From contig VAWW01000023.1 of the NCBI GenBank assembly GCA_005884575.1, positions 1 to 64,000 of the forward strand: a stretch of DNA of 64,000 nt. The letters run 5' to 3'. Under the pieces are notes generated by a model. The model saw only the letters and a program-made list of their open reading frames with translations, was not told where the DNA came from and did not search any database. Position 1 is the stretch's first letter. Every line of letters starts with the position of its first letter. Of the stretch, positions 1 to 11,359 are shown one piece after another. A program made the translations under genes and the position numbers. Source of the stretch: Actinomycetota bacterium. GTDB lineage: Bacteria; Actinomycetota; Thermoleophilia; Gaiellales; Gaiellaceae.

Positions 1-905
1 AACAGCATGCCGGCCATCGCGATCAGCACGGTCGCGCCCGAGATCAGCACGGCCTGACCCGAGGTCGCTGCTGCGCGGTGGAGCGCATCCTCGCCGTGTC
101 CGGCGCGGCGCTCCTCCCGCTCGCGCTTGAGGTAGAAGAGCGAGTAGTCGACCCCGACCGCCATGCCCATCAGCAGCATCACGGAGTTGGTCGCGTCGGA
201 CGCGTGCGAGACGTGGCTGATCAGTTCCGCGAGCCCGATCGAGCCCAGCACCGCGGAGAACGCGAGCAGAACCGGCACGCCGGCGGCGACGAACGCGCCG
301 AAGGCGAAGAGCAGGATCACGAACGTGATCGGGACGGAGAGCTTCTCCGCTTTCTGAAAATCCTTGCCGATCGTGTCGTTGAGCTGGTGGTTCGCGCTCG
401 CGAAGCCGAACTCGGCGACGGTGTAGCCGGGGCTCTGCCTCTGGAGGCCCGACACCGCGTCCATGATCGGCTGGATCTTCTTTTCGGCCTTCGACGACTT
501 GCCCGCGACGTTGAACTGCACGAGCGCCGAGTGGCGGTCCTTGGAGATCTGGCCGTTCGCACCGGGGGCGAGCGGCGACCGGACATCGTCGACGTTCTTC
601 AACGTGTGCAGGCGCGCTACCACCTCGTTGATCTTGGCGCGGAACGCCGCATTGCTCGCGGTCTGCTGCTTCGACTGCACGAGCACGCTCTCGGCGGCGG
701 GCTGTGCGAAGCCCGCGTCCGACAGCATCCCCTGTGCTCTCGCGGTCTCGCCCGTGCCCTGCTCGGCGTCGGTCAGCTTGACGGTGCCGACGGCCATGCC
801 GGCGACGATCGCGACGACGACGAACGCAAGCCACCCGAAGGTGGCGGTCTTCCAATGAGCTGCGCTCCACCTTCCGGCTCGCGCGGCGAAGTTCTCCCTC
901 TGCAC
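1..905 (-). CDS. MMPL/RND-family transporter, N-terminal part (runs off left edge)
   Basis: This gene reads leftward and about 301 N-terminal residues are visible. The rest lies before base 1. The start is the GTG at 905, preceded by a GGGAG ribosome site. The protein opens with a short amphipathic stretch (RAGRWSAAHWKTATFGWLAF) and one membrane helix, followed by a large extracytoplasmic loop, then further helices near the window edge. It resembles the complete MMPL protein just upstream in the same orientation, so the two look like tandem duplicates. MMPL proteins use the proton gradient to export lipids or small molecules. The substrate cannot be told here. Confidence 0.85.
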   Translation of the reverse strand, partial: MQRENFAARAGRWSAAHWKTATFGWLAFVVVAIVAGMAVGTVKLTDAEQGTGETARAQGMLSDAGFAQPAAESVLVQSKQQTASNAAFRAKINEVVARLHTLKNVDDVRSPLAPGANGQISKDRHSALVQFNVAGKSSKAEKKIQPIMDAVSGLQRQSPGYTVAEFGFASANHQLNDTIGKDFQKAEKLSVPITFVILLFAFGAFVAAGVPVLLAFSAVLGSIGLAELISHVSHASDATNSVMLLMGMAVGVDYSLFYLKREREERRAGHGEDALHRAAATSGQAVLISGATVLIAMAGML

Positions 906-981
906 GACGTGATCTCCCTTGCGTTGCTTGCCGTTTCAGGGTGCCAGCGGACACCGGGCTACGTAAGTGGGAGAGACCCGA

Positions 982-1015
982 GAGCCGGAGGTGCGGTTAT
1001 CCGCACCTCCGGCTC
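982..1015 (-). terminator. Perfect 15-bp hairpin between the two MMPL genes
   Basis: Arms 982-996 and 1001-1015 are perfectly complementary with a TTAT loop. The hairpin starts 10 bases after the stop codon of the 743-residue MMPL gene. No U-run follows on the minus strand, so it may act as an attenuator or RNA-stabilising hairpin instead of a classical intrinsic terminator. Confidence 0.55.
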
Positions 1016-1025
1016 CAGCAGCGAG

Positions 1026-3257
1026 TTACGCGGCCTGCGCCAGGTCAGGCTCGTCGGCCGACCGGACGGGCGCCTCGTGCTCGAGGCGGGGCAGCCACTC
1101 GAGCCACTTCGGCAGGTACCAGTTCCAGTCGCCGAGCAGCTTCATCGTGGCCGGGAGGAGCACGGCGCGGACGATCGTCGCGTCGATCAGGACGGCGGCT
1201 GCGAGGCCGATGCCCAGCTCCTTCATGTCGATGATCGGCATGAGTGCGAAGACGCCGAACGCTCCGACCATGACGACCGCGGCGCTGGTGACGACGCCGG
1301 CCGTAGTGACGATTCCGTGCTCGACGGCGTCCCCGGTCTTCAGGCCGCGGTCGAACGCTTCGCGAATCCGGCTGAGGATGAACACGTGGTAGTCCATCGA
1401 CAGCCCGAACAGGATCACGAAGAGGAAGATCGGCAGCCACGAGGTGATGGCTCCGTTGGACTGGAAGTCGAGCAGGTTCGAGCCGTGGCCCTTCTGGAAG
1501 ACCTCGACGAGCACGCCGTAGGCGGCACCGACCGAGAGCAGGTTCAGGAGGATCGCCTTGATCGGGATGACGATCGACCGGAACGCGACCATCAGCAGCA
1601 GGAATGCGAACAGCAGGACGAAGCCGAACACGTACGGAGCGTGCGACTTCATCAGGCTGTTGTAGTCGGCCGTCGCGGCGGTCATGCCTGTCGTCGCGTA
1701 CTTCACGCCGGCGACCTTGCCGACCGTGTTCGGGAGCACGTCGTTCCGCAGCGTCGAGAGCACCTTGTTCGACGTCGCGTCCGTACCCTCGCCGTTCAGC
1801 TGGACGGTCACCTCAGCGACGGTGCGGTCCTTGCTGATCTGGAGGACCTGGGCGTTGTGCATGCCCGGAGTCGCATTGGCGCGGGCGACGAGCTCGTTGA
1901 CAGAGCGGGCGACGGCCGGGGAGTCGACGCTCTTCGCCTTGATCGCCACGATCGCCGGCTGCGGCCCGCCGGGGAACAGCTCCTGAACGCGGTTGAGGGT
2001 CTGCACCTCGGAGACGCTCTTCGGCAGTGCGTCGAGCCCGGAGATCGAGGTGTGCAGGCCGAAGGCAGGGATCGTCAGCGCGACGAGGACGCCTGCCGAC
2101 GCGACCGCTGCGATCAGCGGGTGCTTGAGGACCGGCCGTAGCAGCGCCTTCCAGACGCGCGGCTCGCTGTTACGGGTCTTCCACTTGTGCAGATAGGGCA
2201 GGCGGCCCTTCTCGACCCGATCGCCGAGCTTGGCGAGCAGAGCGGGAAGGACGGTGAGCGAGCCGATCATCGCGGTCAGCACGACCAGCATCGTCCCGAT
2301 CCCGAACGAGAAGAACGTCTTGTCGCCGGAGAAGAACAGGCCAGCCATCGCGATGATGACGGTGAAGCCGGAGATCAGGACCGCGCGGCCGGAGGTTGCG
2401 GCGGCGGCTTCGAGAGCGGCCCGGGAGCCGCGTCCGGCGGCTTTCTCCTCGCGCTCGCGCTTGACGTAGAAGAGCGAGTAGTCAACGCCGACGGCGAGCC
2501 CGACGAGCAGGATCACCTCCGAGACCGACTGATCCATCGGAATCAGGTGGCTGACGAGCGCGACCAGGCCGGTCGTGCCCAGGACGGCAGAGAAGGCGAG
2601 AACGAGCGGGACGCCGGCGGCGATGACGGCGCCGAAGACGAGCAGCAGGATCCCGAGGGTCAGCGGCAACGAGATCGCCGACGCCTTGGCGAACTGCGAG
2701 CCGAAGAGCTTGTCGAGCGCCTTGCCGGCACTTGCGTCGCCCGATTCGCGGATGGTGAAGCCGGGGTGGCTCTTCGCGAGCTCCTTGACCTTCGCCATCG
2801 GCCCGTCGACGGTCTTCTGCGCGTCGGCGGACTCGCCGTTCAGGTTGAACGAGACGTATGCGGCGTGACCGCCCTTTGCGATCTGCGCCTTGTAGCTCGG
2901 CGAGTACGGTGAGTGGACGTCACTCGTCGTCGGAGTCGTGTAGGCGACGGCGGTGGCTGCGGCGACTGCCGACTTGAACTGCGGGTCGCTCGTCGTGTAC
3001 TTCGACGACTCGATCAGGATGAACTCGCCGAACTTCTTGTCCTCCTGGAAGCCGGCGTCGTTGAGGATGTGGTCGCCGGTGCGCGCCTGGCCCACATTCT
3101 GATCGCTGTCGGCGAGGTGCTTGGTGCCCACAATGCTGCCGAGTGCAAAGGCGACGACGACGAACGCGAGCCAGCCGAAGACCGCGGTCTTCCAGTGGTC
3201 CGCGCTCCAGCGGCCCATGCGGGCTGCCAGATTGTTCGAGCGCTTGAGCGGTGACAT
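1026..3257 (-). CDS. MMPL/RND-family transporter
   Basis: The product is 743 residues from the ATG at 3257, which follows a strong AAGGAG site. A longer reading upstream overlaps the next gene and is not credible. It has the usual MMPL layout: one N-terminal helix, a ~130-residue outer loop, a helix bundle, then the same pattern repeated. The proton-relay motif of the family is visible in both halves as GVDYSLFYVKRERE and GLSMDYHVFILSRIREA. The protein should be an inner-membrane exporter driven by proton flux. It lies downstream of a cyclase-receiver gene and upstream of a second MMPL gene, which suggests co-expression. The substrate is unknown. Confidence 0.9.
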   Translation of the reverse strand: MSPLKRSNNLAARMGRWSADHWKTAVFGWLAFVVVAFALGSIVGTKHLADSDQNVGQARTGDHILNDAGFQEDKKFGEFILIESSKYTTSDPQFKSAVAAATAVAYTTPTTSDVHSPYSPSYKAQIAKGGHAAYVSFNLNGESADAQKTVDGPMAKVKELAKSHPGFTIRESGDASAGKALDKLFGSQFAKASAISLPLTLGILLLVFGAVIAAGVPLVLAFSAVLGTTGLVALVSHLIPMDQSVSEVILLVGLAVGVDYSLFYVKREREEKAAGRGSRAALEAAAATSGRAVLISGFTVIIAMAGLFFSGDKTFFSFGIGTMLVVLTAMIGSLTVLPALLAKLGDRVEKGRLPYLHKWKTRNSEPRVWKALLRPVLKHPLIAAVASAGVLVALTIPAFGLHTSISGLDALPKSVSEVQTLNRVQELFPGGPQPAIVAIKAKSVDSPAVARSVNELVARANATPGMHNAQVLQISKDRTVAEVTVQLNGEGTDATSNKVLSTLRNDVLPNTVGKVAGVKYATTGMTAATADYNSLMKSHAPYVFGFVLLFAFLLLMVAFRSIVIPIKAILLNLLSVGAAYGVLVEVFQKGHGSNLLDFQSNGAITSWLPIFLFVILFGLSMDYHVFILSRIREAFDRGLKTGDAVEHGIVTTAGVVTSAAVVMVGAFGVFALMPIIDMKELGIGLAAAVLIDATIVRAVLLPATMKLLGDWNWYLPKWLEWLPRLEHEAPVRSADEPDLAQAA

Positions 3258-3337
3258 CAGGGATCTCCTTGCCGTGGGGTGGTGGCAGGAGAATCGCGCC
3301 GGGCCGGGACCGCGGCGATGCGGCGGCCAGGTGTCCA

Positions 3338-3359
3338 CGGGTGCGGCAGGCCGCACCCG
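3338..3359 (-). terminator. Hairpin after the cyclase-receiver gene
   Basis: Nine-base arms (3338-3346 and 3351-3359) enclose a four-base loop 10 bases after the stop at 3370. The GTGCGG/CCGCAC core is shared with the hairpin at 982-1015, which occupies the same place after the next gene. There is no U-run. Confidence 0.45.
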
Positions 3360-3369
3360 CAGGAGGCGG

Positions 3370-4359
3370 TCAGTCCCCGAGGAAGGGCAGCTCGGGATCG
3401 AGCGCGAAGCCGCCTGCCGCGACCGAACGGACGGCAGCGGCGAACTCGGCGACGTCGGCGACCCTGTCCTTGAGCAGGTAGCCGACGCCTTCGGGGCTCC
3501 CATCCAGGAGCTCGCGCGCGTAGGCCGGCTCGACGTACTGCGAGAGGACGAGGACGCCGACGCCCGGATGCCGGCGGCGGATCTCCTTCGCGGCGCGCAG
3601 GCCCTCGTCCGTGTGGGTCGGCGGCATGCGGACGTCGACGATCGCGACGTCGGGGGAGTGGAGGGCCACGTCGCGCAACAGGTCGTCGGCCGTGCCCGAC
3701 TGCGCTGCAACCTCGAAGCCCGCGTCCTCGAGCAGGCGGCCGATGCCCTCGCGAAGCAGGACGGAGTCGTCGGCAAGGACGACGCGGGTCCGTGGGCCGC
3801 TCGGCGTGGGCTCGGCGTTCGGAGGCGGAAAGTCCGCGGGGACCCCGGGCAGGACGAGCTGGCAGAGCGGCTCCGGGTGAGGGAGGCCGCGCAGCGCGTG
3901 GCTGCCGAGCTCGCGGATCTCGCGTGGCACGGTCAGCGCATCGCGCGTGGCGGTCGACAGCAGCACCTGGCCGCCGTGCGCCGCCGAGCAGATCCGGGCG
4001 GCGCGGTGGACGTCCAGGCCGACGTAGCCGTGCCTCGCGAGTGCCGGGCGGCCGGTGTGGATGCCCATCCGGACGCGGAGCGTGCAATCTGGCGGCCACG
4101 TGCAGGCGGCGAGCCCGCGCTGGGCGGCCTCGGCGGCGGCGAGTGCCGCGTCGGCGTCGGGGAAGACCGCGAAGAGTTCGTCGCCGCGGCAATCGATCTC
4201 CGTCCCGCCCGCGTCCGCGAGGGCGGACCGGACGATGCGCCGGTGCTGCTCGAGCACCGGCTCCCAGTCCTCCTCGCCGAGCGCGTGGACGAGCCGGGTC
4301 GACCCCTCGATGTCGGTGAAGAGGAGCGTGACGGTGCCGGTCGGCAGCGCGGCGGCCAC
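3370..4359 (-). CDS. Class III nucleotide cyclase domain fused to a receiver domain
   Basis: Residues 5-175 form a class III cyclase domain with both metal-binding aspartates (D16 in TDIEGST and D60 in CRGDELFAVF). The position usually held by the adenine-selecting lysine appears to be Asp (EIDCRGDE), so the product nucleotide is uncertain. Residues ~191-310 form a receiver domain with the acidic pocket (LADDS), phospho-acceptor Asp (AIVDVRMPP) and switch lysine (LLKDR). The receiver is strikingly similar to that of the NarL regulator at 4572-5222 but ends just after ALDP, where that protein continues into its HTH. The protein therefore lacks a DNA-binding domain. Phosphorylation may control cyclase activity; this is inferred. 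Confidence 0.85.
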   Translation of the reverse strand: MAAALPTGTVTLLFTDIEGSTRLVHALGEEDWEPVLEQHRRIVRSALADAGGTEIDCRGDELFAVFPDADAALAAAEAAQRGLAACTWPPDCTLRVRMGIHTGRPALARHGYVGLDVHRAARICSAAHGGQVLLSTATRDALTVPREIRELGSHALRGLPHPEPLCQLVLPGVPADFPPPNAEPTPSGPRTRVVLADDSVLLREGIGRLLEDAGFEVAAQSGTADDLLRDVALHSPDVAIVDVRMPPTHTDEGLRAAKEIRRRHPGVGVLVLSQYVEPAYARELLDGSPEGVGYLLKDRVADVAEFAAAVRSVAAGGFALDPELPFLGD

Positions 4360-4465
4360 GCGAGGAGGTTACGCCCAGGACGCGCCCGGGCGGTAGGGGT
4401 CGAAGCGGGCGGAGCGCGCGAAGCCGCTGACTTGTCGGCACCTTCTAGTTACACGCGCGCGCGAC

Positions 4466-4489
4466 CCCCACCCATCTAGAAGGGTGGGG
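4466..4489. terminator. Strong GC hairpin between regulator genes
   Basis: Arms CCCCACCC (4466-4473) and GGGTGGGG (4482-4489) enclose an eight-base loop that is itself partly self-complementary. A short T-run follows on the plus strand only. It lies about 80 bases after the stop of the NarL-type gene at 4572 and is a plausible transcript end or barrier. Direction is unclear. Confidence 0.4.
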
Positions 4490-4571
4490 TTTCACCCGCC
4501 TCCCTCGCCGTCGACGATACCCGCGACAGGCGCACGTGTCTGTGCCGGATCAGTGCCGATTTCGCGCGGCG

Positions 4572-5222
4572 CTATTCGAGCGAGCGCAGGTACTGCAGCA
4601 CCGCGAGCACTCGCCGGTGGTTCTCATCGCTCGTCGGCAGCCGCAGCTTCTGGAAGATGCTCGTCACGTGCTTCTCGACCGCGCGCTCGGTCACGAACAG
4701 TCGGCCCGCGATCGCGGCGTTCGACCGCCCCTCGGCCATCGCCTCCAGCACCTCACGCTCGCGCGGCGTCAGGCCCTCGAGCGGATCCTCGCGGCGACGC
4801 CTCCCGACGAGCTCGGACACGACCGTCGGATCGAGCGCCGACCCGCCCTCTCCGACGCGCCGGACCGCGCCGGCGAACTCCTCCAGGTCGGACACTCGGT
4901 CCTTCAGCAGGTAGCCGACGCCTTCGGCATTGTCCGCGAGCAACTCCATCGCATACCCGGGCTCGACGTGGGCCGAGAGGACGACGACGCCGACGTCCGG
5001 ATGCTTCTCGCGGATCGTCTGCGCAGCGCGCAGGCCCTCATCGGTGTGCGTCGGCGGTATCCGGATGTCCACGATCGCGACGTCCGGCTTGTGCATCGCC
5101 ACGTGACGGAGCAGATCGTCGGCCGTGCCCGACTGTGCGACGACGTCGAACCCCGCCTCCTCGAGCAGGCGGACGAGCCCCTCGCGCAGGAGCATCGAGT
5201 CGTCGGCGAGCACGATCCGCAC
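4572..5222 (-). CDS. NarL/FixJ-family response regulator
   Basis: The product is 216 residues from the GTG at 5222 (starting VRIVLADDSMLLREG), a normal NarL length. The receiver domain has the phospho-acceptor Asp in AIVDIRIPP and the conserved LLKDR lysine. The C-terminal ~65 residues are a LuxR-type HTH (LTPREREVLEAMAEG, then VEKHVTSIFQKL). It begins 22 bases after the stop of the histidine kinase at 5245, so the two probably form a kinase-regulator pair. Its receiver is the nearest visible relative of the receiver in the adjacent cyclase fusion. Target genes are unknown; the downstream MMPL exporters are candidates by position only. Confidence 0.92.
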   Translation of the reverse strand: MRIVLADDSMLLREGLVRLLEEAGFDVVAQSGTADDLLRHVAMHKPDVAIVDIRIPPTHTDEGLRAAQTIREKHPDVGVVVLSAHVEPGYAMELLADNAEGVGYLLKDRVSDLEEFAGAVRRVGEGGSALDPTVVSELVGRRRREDPLEGLTPREREVLEAMAEGRSNAAIAGRLFVTERAVEKHVTSIFQKLRLPTSDENHRRVLAVLQYLRSLE

Positions 5223-5244
5223 GTGGGAGAGCGTACTCGCTGCG

Positions 5245-7683
5245 TCAGCCGACCGGCATCTGCGCCCAGAGGCGCGTGCCGCCGGTCGCCGGACTCTCGA
5301 CCTCGAGTCGTCCGCCCAGCGCCTCGATCCGGTCCGCGAGCCCGCGGAGCCCGGTGCCGGCGCGCGGATCCGCGCCGCCGATGCCGTCGTCGGCAACCTC
5401 TACCGACGCGACGCCGTTCCGTCGCTCGACGGTGACGCGCACGTACGAGGCATCCGCGTACTTCGCCACGTTGGTCAGCCCTTCCGCGACGACGTAGTAC
5501 GCCGCCGCCTCCACCGCATCGGGCAGCCGCTCGTCCGGCATGGCGGCGACCTCGACAGGTAACGGGGCGCGCGCGGCCAGCGCCTCGACGGCGGCAGCGA
5601 GGCCGCGGTCGGTGAGGATCGCCGGATGGATGCCGCGCGCGAGCTCGCGCAGCTCCGCGAGCGCCTGCGCGAGCTCCTGCTGCGCCTCCGTGAGGATCTG
5701 CTTCGCTCCCTCCAGACGGTCGGGAATCCGCGCCTCCGCGAGCCGCAGGGCGAGCGAGAGGGAGACGAGCCGCTGCTGCGCGCCGTCGTGGAGGTTGCGC
5801 TCGAGCCGGCGGCGTTCCGCGTCCGCCGCCTGGACGATGCGCGCGCGCGACTTGCGGACCTCATGCTCCTGCTCCTTGCGGTCGGTGATCTCGCGGACGA
5901 TCGAGACGACCTCGTCCGCGGCGCTCGCGACCACGCGCGCCTCGTACTGGCGCTCGACGCCGCGCACTTCGAGGCTGTACTCGTGTGTCTGCACGCCGCC
6001 CTCGTCGAGCGCGCGCCGTGCAGCCGCCAGCGCCTGCTCGGCGACCGGACGCGGGAGCCGGTCGTAGACGGACCGGCCGATCACTTCGCTCGAGACGAGC
6101 TCGACCTCGTCGTGCGCGTGATAGTCGACGTAGACGCCCTCGCGGGTCATCCGGAACATCAGGTCCGGCATTGCGTCGAGCAGCGCGCGGGTGCGCGCCT
6201 CCTGGCGTCGCCGCTCCGTCACGTCGACGCCGGAGATCAGCCGACGCGGACGACCCTGCGCGTCGACGATCGGCATCACGGACCAGGCGACGATCCGGCG
6301 TCCACCGCCCGCTCCGAGCCACTCGCTCTCGAACTCCTCGCCGTCGGCGGCGGCCAGTGCGAGGTGGAAGCTTGCGGCGTCCTCGGACGGCAGGAAGAGC
6401 TTCGTGAAGGGCTCGCCCCGCCCCGAGTCGTCGTCCGGCAGGCCGGACAGACGCGACAGGGTGGCGTTGAAGCGCATCACGTTCCCTTCCGTGTCGACGA
6501 CGCAGAAGAGCGCGGGTGCGGTGTCGACGACGGTGCGGACGAAGTCCTGCTCGCGCTCGAGCTCGATCAGCCGCGCGCGCAGCTCGGCCTGCAAGCGATC
6601 CTTCTCGAGGCCGATGCGCGCGCTCGCCACCGCCGCCTCGAGCAGTTCGGGCTCCTCGAGGAGCGACGGATCGTGGATCAGGGCGCCGACGCGCCGCCCC
6701 TCGTACTCGACCGGCGTCAGCGTCCGTCCTGCCTCCACCTCGTCGAACGGCCAGCCCTCGAGGTCGACGTACAGGCGCCGCTCGGGCAGCCAGTGCGCAA
6801 GGCGTATGGTCGGATCGTGGAGCGCGCGGCGGAAAGCGGCGTGCAGCTCCTCCGGACTCGGGTTCTCGGGGACGTCGACGAAGAGCCGACCGACTCCCGC
6901 CCGCGCGAGGCGCGCTCGCATGAGCCCGGCGAGGAAGAAGTAGGGGACGGAGATGAACGCGAGCGAAGCGAGCAGCTTGAGCAAGCCCGCGAACCCTCCG
7001 GCCCAGGGATCGACGGCAAACGCGATCCCGAGCAGGATCATCGTCGCGCCGCCCGAGAGGTAGATCGGGCTGAGCACCCGCCTTCCGGCCGGGGTCGCTC
7101 GGCGCCAGCGGCGGACCAGGAGCGTGACGACGGCGGCCGCGATCGCGATTCCGCAGACGTCCGCTGCGACCTGGACGGCAGTCGCGGCTGCGTCGCTGGG
7201 TGCGAGGAGGAAGGCATTGGGCGGGCAGCCTTTGCAGTCCGGGATCGGCGTCGGGTCCACGAGCACGGAGAGCGCGTTCGCGAACACTGCGACCCCGTAC
7301 GCGCCGAAGACGATCGTCCGCTCGAGACGCGAAGAGAGCCGGCCCGTCGGGAACGAGACCACGAGATGGATGAAGACGGCGAGGAAGATCGCCTCGACCG
7401 CAAGGCCGGTCGAGTAGATCCACTTGTCGTTCGCCTCGGTCAGTGCGGTCAGCGCCCAGGCGAAGCCGAGCGCGACCATCAGGCGGCCCGTGTGGTTCGC
7501 CGGGCGGCGCGACCATGCGACGAGGCCGGCGGCGATGAACGACCAGCCGACCAAGGGACCGAGCACGGCGGTCACCACCCGCTGGTCGTCGTGGTTGCTC
7601 TGGAGGATGATCAGCACCGTCAATGCGCCGACGGCGAGCGCGGCCGGCCAGAAGCTCAGCCACAGACGGCGGGTGTAGCTCAT
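5245..7683 (-). CDS. Membrane PAS-containing sensor histidine kinase, HisKA_3 type
   Basis: The 812-residue protein begins with about 280 residues rich in membrane helices. A cytoplasmic linker follows, then two PAS domains (around 380-490 and 500-610), a coiled segment, a HisKA_3 dimerisation domain with phospho-His near residue 632 (RNLHDGAQQRL), and a C-terminal ATPase domain ending in a GTGLRGLADRIEALGG box. The start ATG overlaps the stop of the upstream single-receiver gene (ATGA). The likely partner is the NarL regulator 22 bases downstream. The CKGC pair in the membrane region could bind metal or form a disulfide; this is speculative. Confidence 0.92.
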   Translation of the reverse strand: MSYTRRLWLSFWPAALAVGALTVLIILQSNHDDQRVVTAVLGPLVGWSFIAAGLVAWSRRPANHTGRLMVALGFAWALTALTEANDKWIYSTGLAVEAIFLAVFIHLVVSFPTGRLSSRLERTIVFGAYGVAVFANALSVLVDPTPIPDCKGCPPNAFLLAPSDAAATAVQVAADVCGIAIAAAVVTLLVRRWRRATPAGRRVLSPIYLSGGATMILLGIAFAVDPWAGGFAGLLKLLASLAFISVPYFFLAGLMRARLARAGVGRLFVDVPENPSPEELHAAFRRALHDPTIRLAHWLPERRLYVDLEGWPFDEVEAGRTLTPVEYEGRRVGALIHDPSLLEEPELLEAAVASARIGLEKDRLQAELRARLIELEREQDFVRTVVDTAPALFCVVDTEGNVMRFNATLSRLSGLPDDDSGRGEPFTKLFLPSEDAASFHLALAAADGEEFESEWLGAGGGRRIVAWSVMPIVDAQGRPRRLISGVDVTERRRQEARTRALLDAMPDLMFRMTREGVYVDYHAHDEVELVSSEVIGRSVYDRLPRPVAEQALAAARRALDEGGVQTHEYSLEVRGVERQYEARVVASAADEVVSIVREITDRKEQEHEVRKSRARIVQAADAERRRLERNLHDGAQQRLVSLSLALRLAEARIPDRLEGAKQILTEAQQELAQALAELRELARGIHPAILTDRGLAAAVEALAARAPLPVEVAAMPDERLPDAVEAAAYYVVAEGLTNVAKYADASYVRVTVERRNGVASVEVADDGIGGADPRAGTGLRGLADRIEALGGRLEVESPATGGTRLWAQMPVG

Positions 7684-8030
7684 CCCAGGAGCGCAGAGAG
7701 CGCCGAGCCGGAAAGCTCGGCCTTCGGCACGAAGCCGCGGGCGCCGGACTCGGCGACCAGCGGGCCGAAGTCGGATCCGTCCCGGCTCGAGGTCAGGACG
7801 ATCGCGGGCGTCGCGCCGTTGAGCGACCGAAGCCTCGCCGCGACCTCGAACCCGTCGAAGTCGGGCAGCTGCACGTCGAGGAGCACCAGCTCCGGATGCA
7901 GGGCCTCCGCGGCCGCGATCGCGGAGGCGCCGTCGTCGGCCTCGCCGACCACGTCATAGCCCTCGGCCTCCAGCAGCGCCCGTGCGGTGGCGCGGAAGCT
8001 CGGGTGGTCGTCGACGATCAGCACAGTCAT
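7680..8030 (-). CDS. Single-domain response regulator
   Basis: A stand-alone receiver of 116 residues (MTVLIVDDHPSFRATARALL) with phospho-acceptor Asp in LVLLDVQLPDFDG and no output domain. In-frame starts also exist at 8036 and 8054; 8030 gives the usual receiver beginning. Its stop overlaps the ATG of the PAS kinase by four bases, so translation is probably coupled. It may act as a phosphate sink, a relay, or a modulator of that kinase. The switch-lysine region reads FVPKAELS. Confidence 0.85.
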   Translation of the reverse strand: MTVLIVDDHPSFRATARALLEAEGYDVVGEADDGASAIAAAEALHPELVLLDVQLPDFDGFEVAARLRSLNGATPAIVLTSSRDGSDFGPLVAESGARGFVPKAELSGSALSALLG

Positions 8031-8096
8031 CGGCATCGAACCACATCGTGGCACGACATTGGCTGGACGGACGTACGGCTAGCCACACCTTCCCGC

Positions 8097-8118
8097 GGGG
8101 GAACCGCCTGGTTCCCCC
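8097..8118. repeat. REP-like 22-bp palindrome, copy 1
   Basis: A nine-base stem GGGGGAACC/GGTTCCCCC encloses the loop GCCT. The identical stem with a different loop recurs at 11404-11425, and both are next to a GCGGGA motif. Repeated palindromes in intergenic DNA are typical of REP elements. Confidence 0.55.
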
Positions 8119-8293
8119 GTGAGCCCCCTCCTCCTCCGTTCGGCTCGGCCGGCGCTCGTGGCTCCGGCGCGAGCGCGGTGGCGCCTGCGCCGCGAGCTAC
8201 TCGTCGTAGCCGGCACGCGGGTCGAAGCTCGTCGTTGCGCGGGTCGGGGTGCAAAGGGCGTTCATCCCGCCCCGCGTGTGCTCGCGGCGCCGT

Positions 8294-8325
8294 CTAAAAA
8301 CAGAGGGCGCTTTTCGCCGTCGCCC
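8294..8325 (-). terminator. Rho-independent terminator of the signalling operon
   Basis: Read on the minus strand, a GGGCG/CGCCC hairpin (8305-8325) is followed by TCTGTTTTTA. It lies about 45 bases after the stop of the REC-PAS-GAF kinase at 8370, with another hairpin just before it. This is one of the few hairpins in the window with a true U-run. Confidence 0.7.
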
Positions 8326-8369
8326 AAGAGCGTGGTGGTTTTGGGCCACGCGCTCAAGCGCGGGCGGAC

Positions 8370-10780
<2,411 letters not shown>

Positions 10781-10784
<4 letters not shown>

Positions 10785-11359
10785 GCGCGTGCGACCTCGC
10801 AGCAGAGCCCGTAGAGGAAGGGCCCCATCTCCTCGATCCGCAGGATCGCGTCGGCGTCGACGGCGGCGATTGCCGCATCGGGCATCCGCCGCCGCTCGGA
10901 CGAGTCCGGATCCTGAACGATCGCGACGCCGCCGCTCCCCTTGATCCTCGCCAGGCCCGCCGCGCCGTCGTCGTTCGCGCCGGTGAGGACGATCCCGATC
11001 GCGCGCTCGCCGTACGCGTCCGCGGCCGTCTCGAACATCACGTCGATCGACGGGCGCGCGAACTGCACGGCGTCCTCGGTCGAGAGCGCGAGCGATCCGG
11101 CCTCGACGAGCAGGTGATAGTCCGGCGGAGCGAGATACACGTGTCGGGGCTCGAGCGTGTCCTTGTCCTCGGCGTCCCGGACGACCCGGTCGGTGTGCTG
11201 CTCCAGCAGGCGCGCGAGCGCGCCTTCCGGCGACTCGACCGCACGGTGCTGGGCGATCACGATCGGCTGGCCGATCTCGGCGGGCAGGTCGGAGAGCAGG
11301 CGCGACAACGCCTGCAGGCCGCCCCAGGAGGTCCCGATCGCGATCAGTTCGTAGTTCAC
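10781..11359 (-). CDS. cheB: CheB-type methylesterase without a receiver domain
   Basis: The 192-residue protein is only the catalytic domain of CheB, which hydrolyses methyl-glutamate esters (and deamidates glutamine) on receptors. The expected triad is visible: S11 in GTSWGG, H38 in IAQHRA, and Asp 130/131 in TGANDDGAAG. The usual N-terminal receiver is missing, so control by phosphorylation would have to come through a partner; the next gene encodes a receiver-led kinase. The GTG start lies inside a perfect hairpin (11355-11381). No chemoreceptor, CheA or CheW is encoded in the window, so the substrate is unclear. Confidence 0.92.

Larger units (their letters stand above)
8031..8369. other. 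Non-coding stretch between signalling operons
   Basis: About 340 bases without a credible gene. It holds a REP-like palindrome (8097-8118), a GTGG/CCAC-type hairpin (about 8331-8350) and a terminator (8294-8325). No clear promoter could be read, although the upstream region of the single-receiver gene must lie here. Confidence 0.6.

Noticed and set aside
3258-3776. N-terminal extension of the MMPL gene to 3776
   Set aside because: It overlaps the cyclase-receiver gene, gives Arg/Ser-rich sequence, and the ATG at 3257 has a strong ribosome site.
5626-7959. A 777-codon plus-strand frame opposite the PAS kinase
   Set aside because: It is the antisense image of a clearly recognisable kinase and carries charged low-complexity sequence only.
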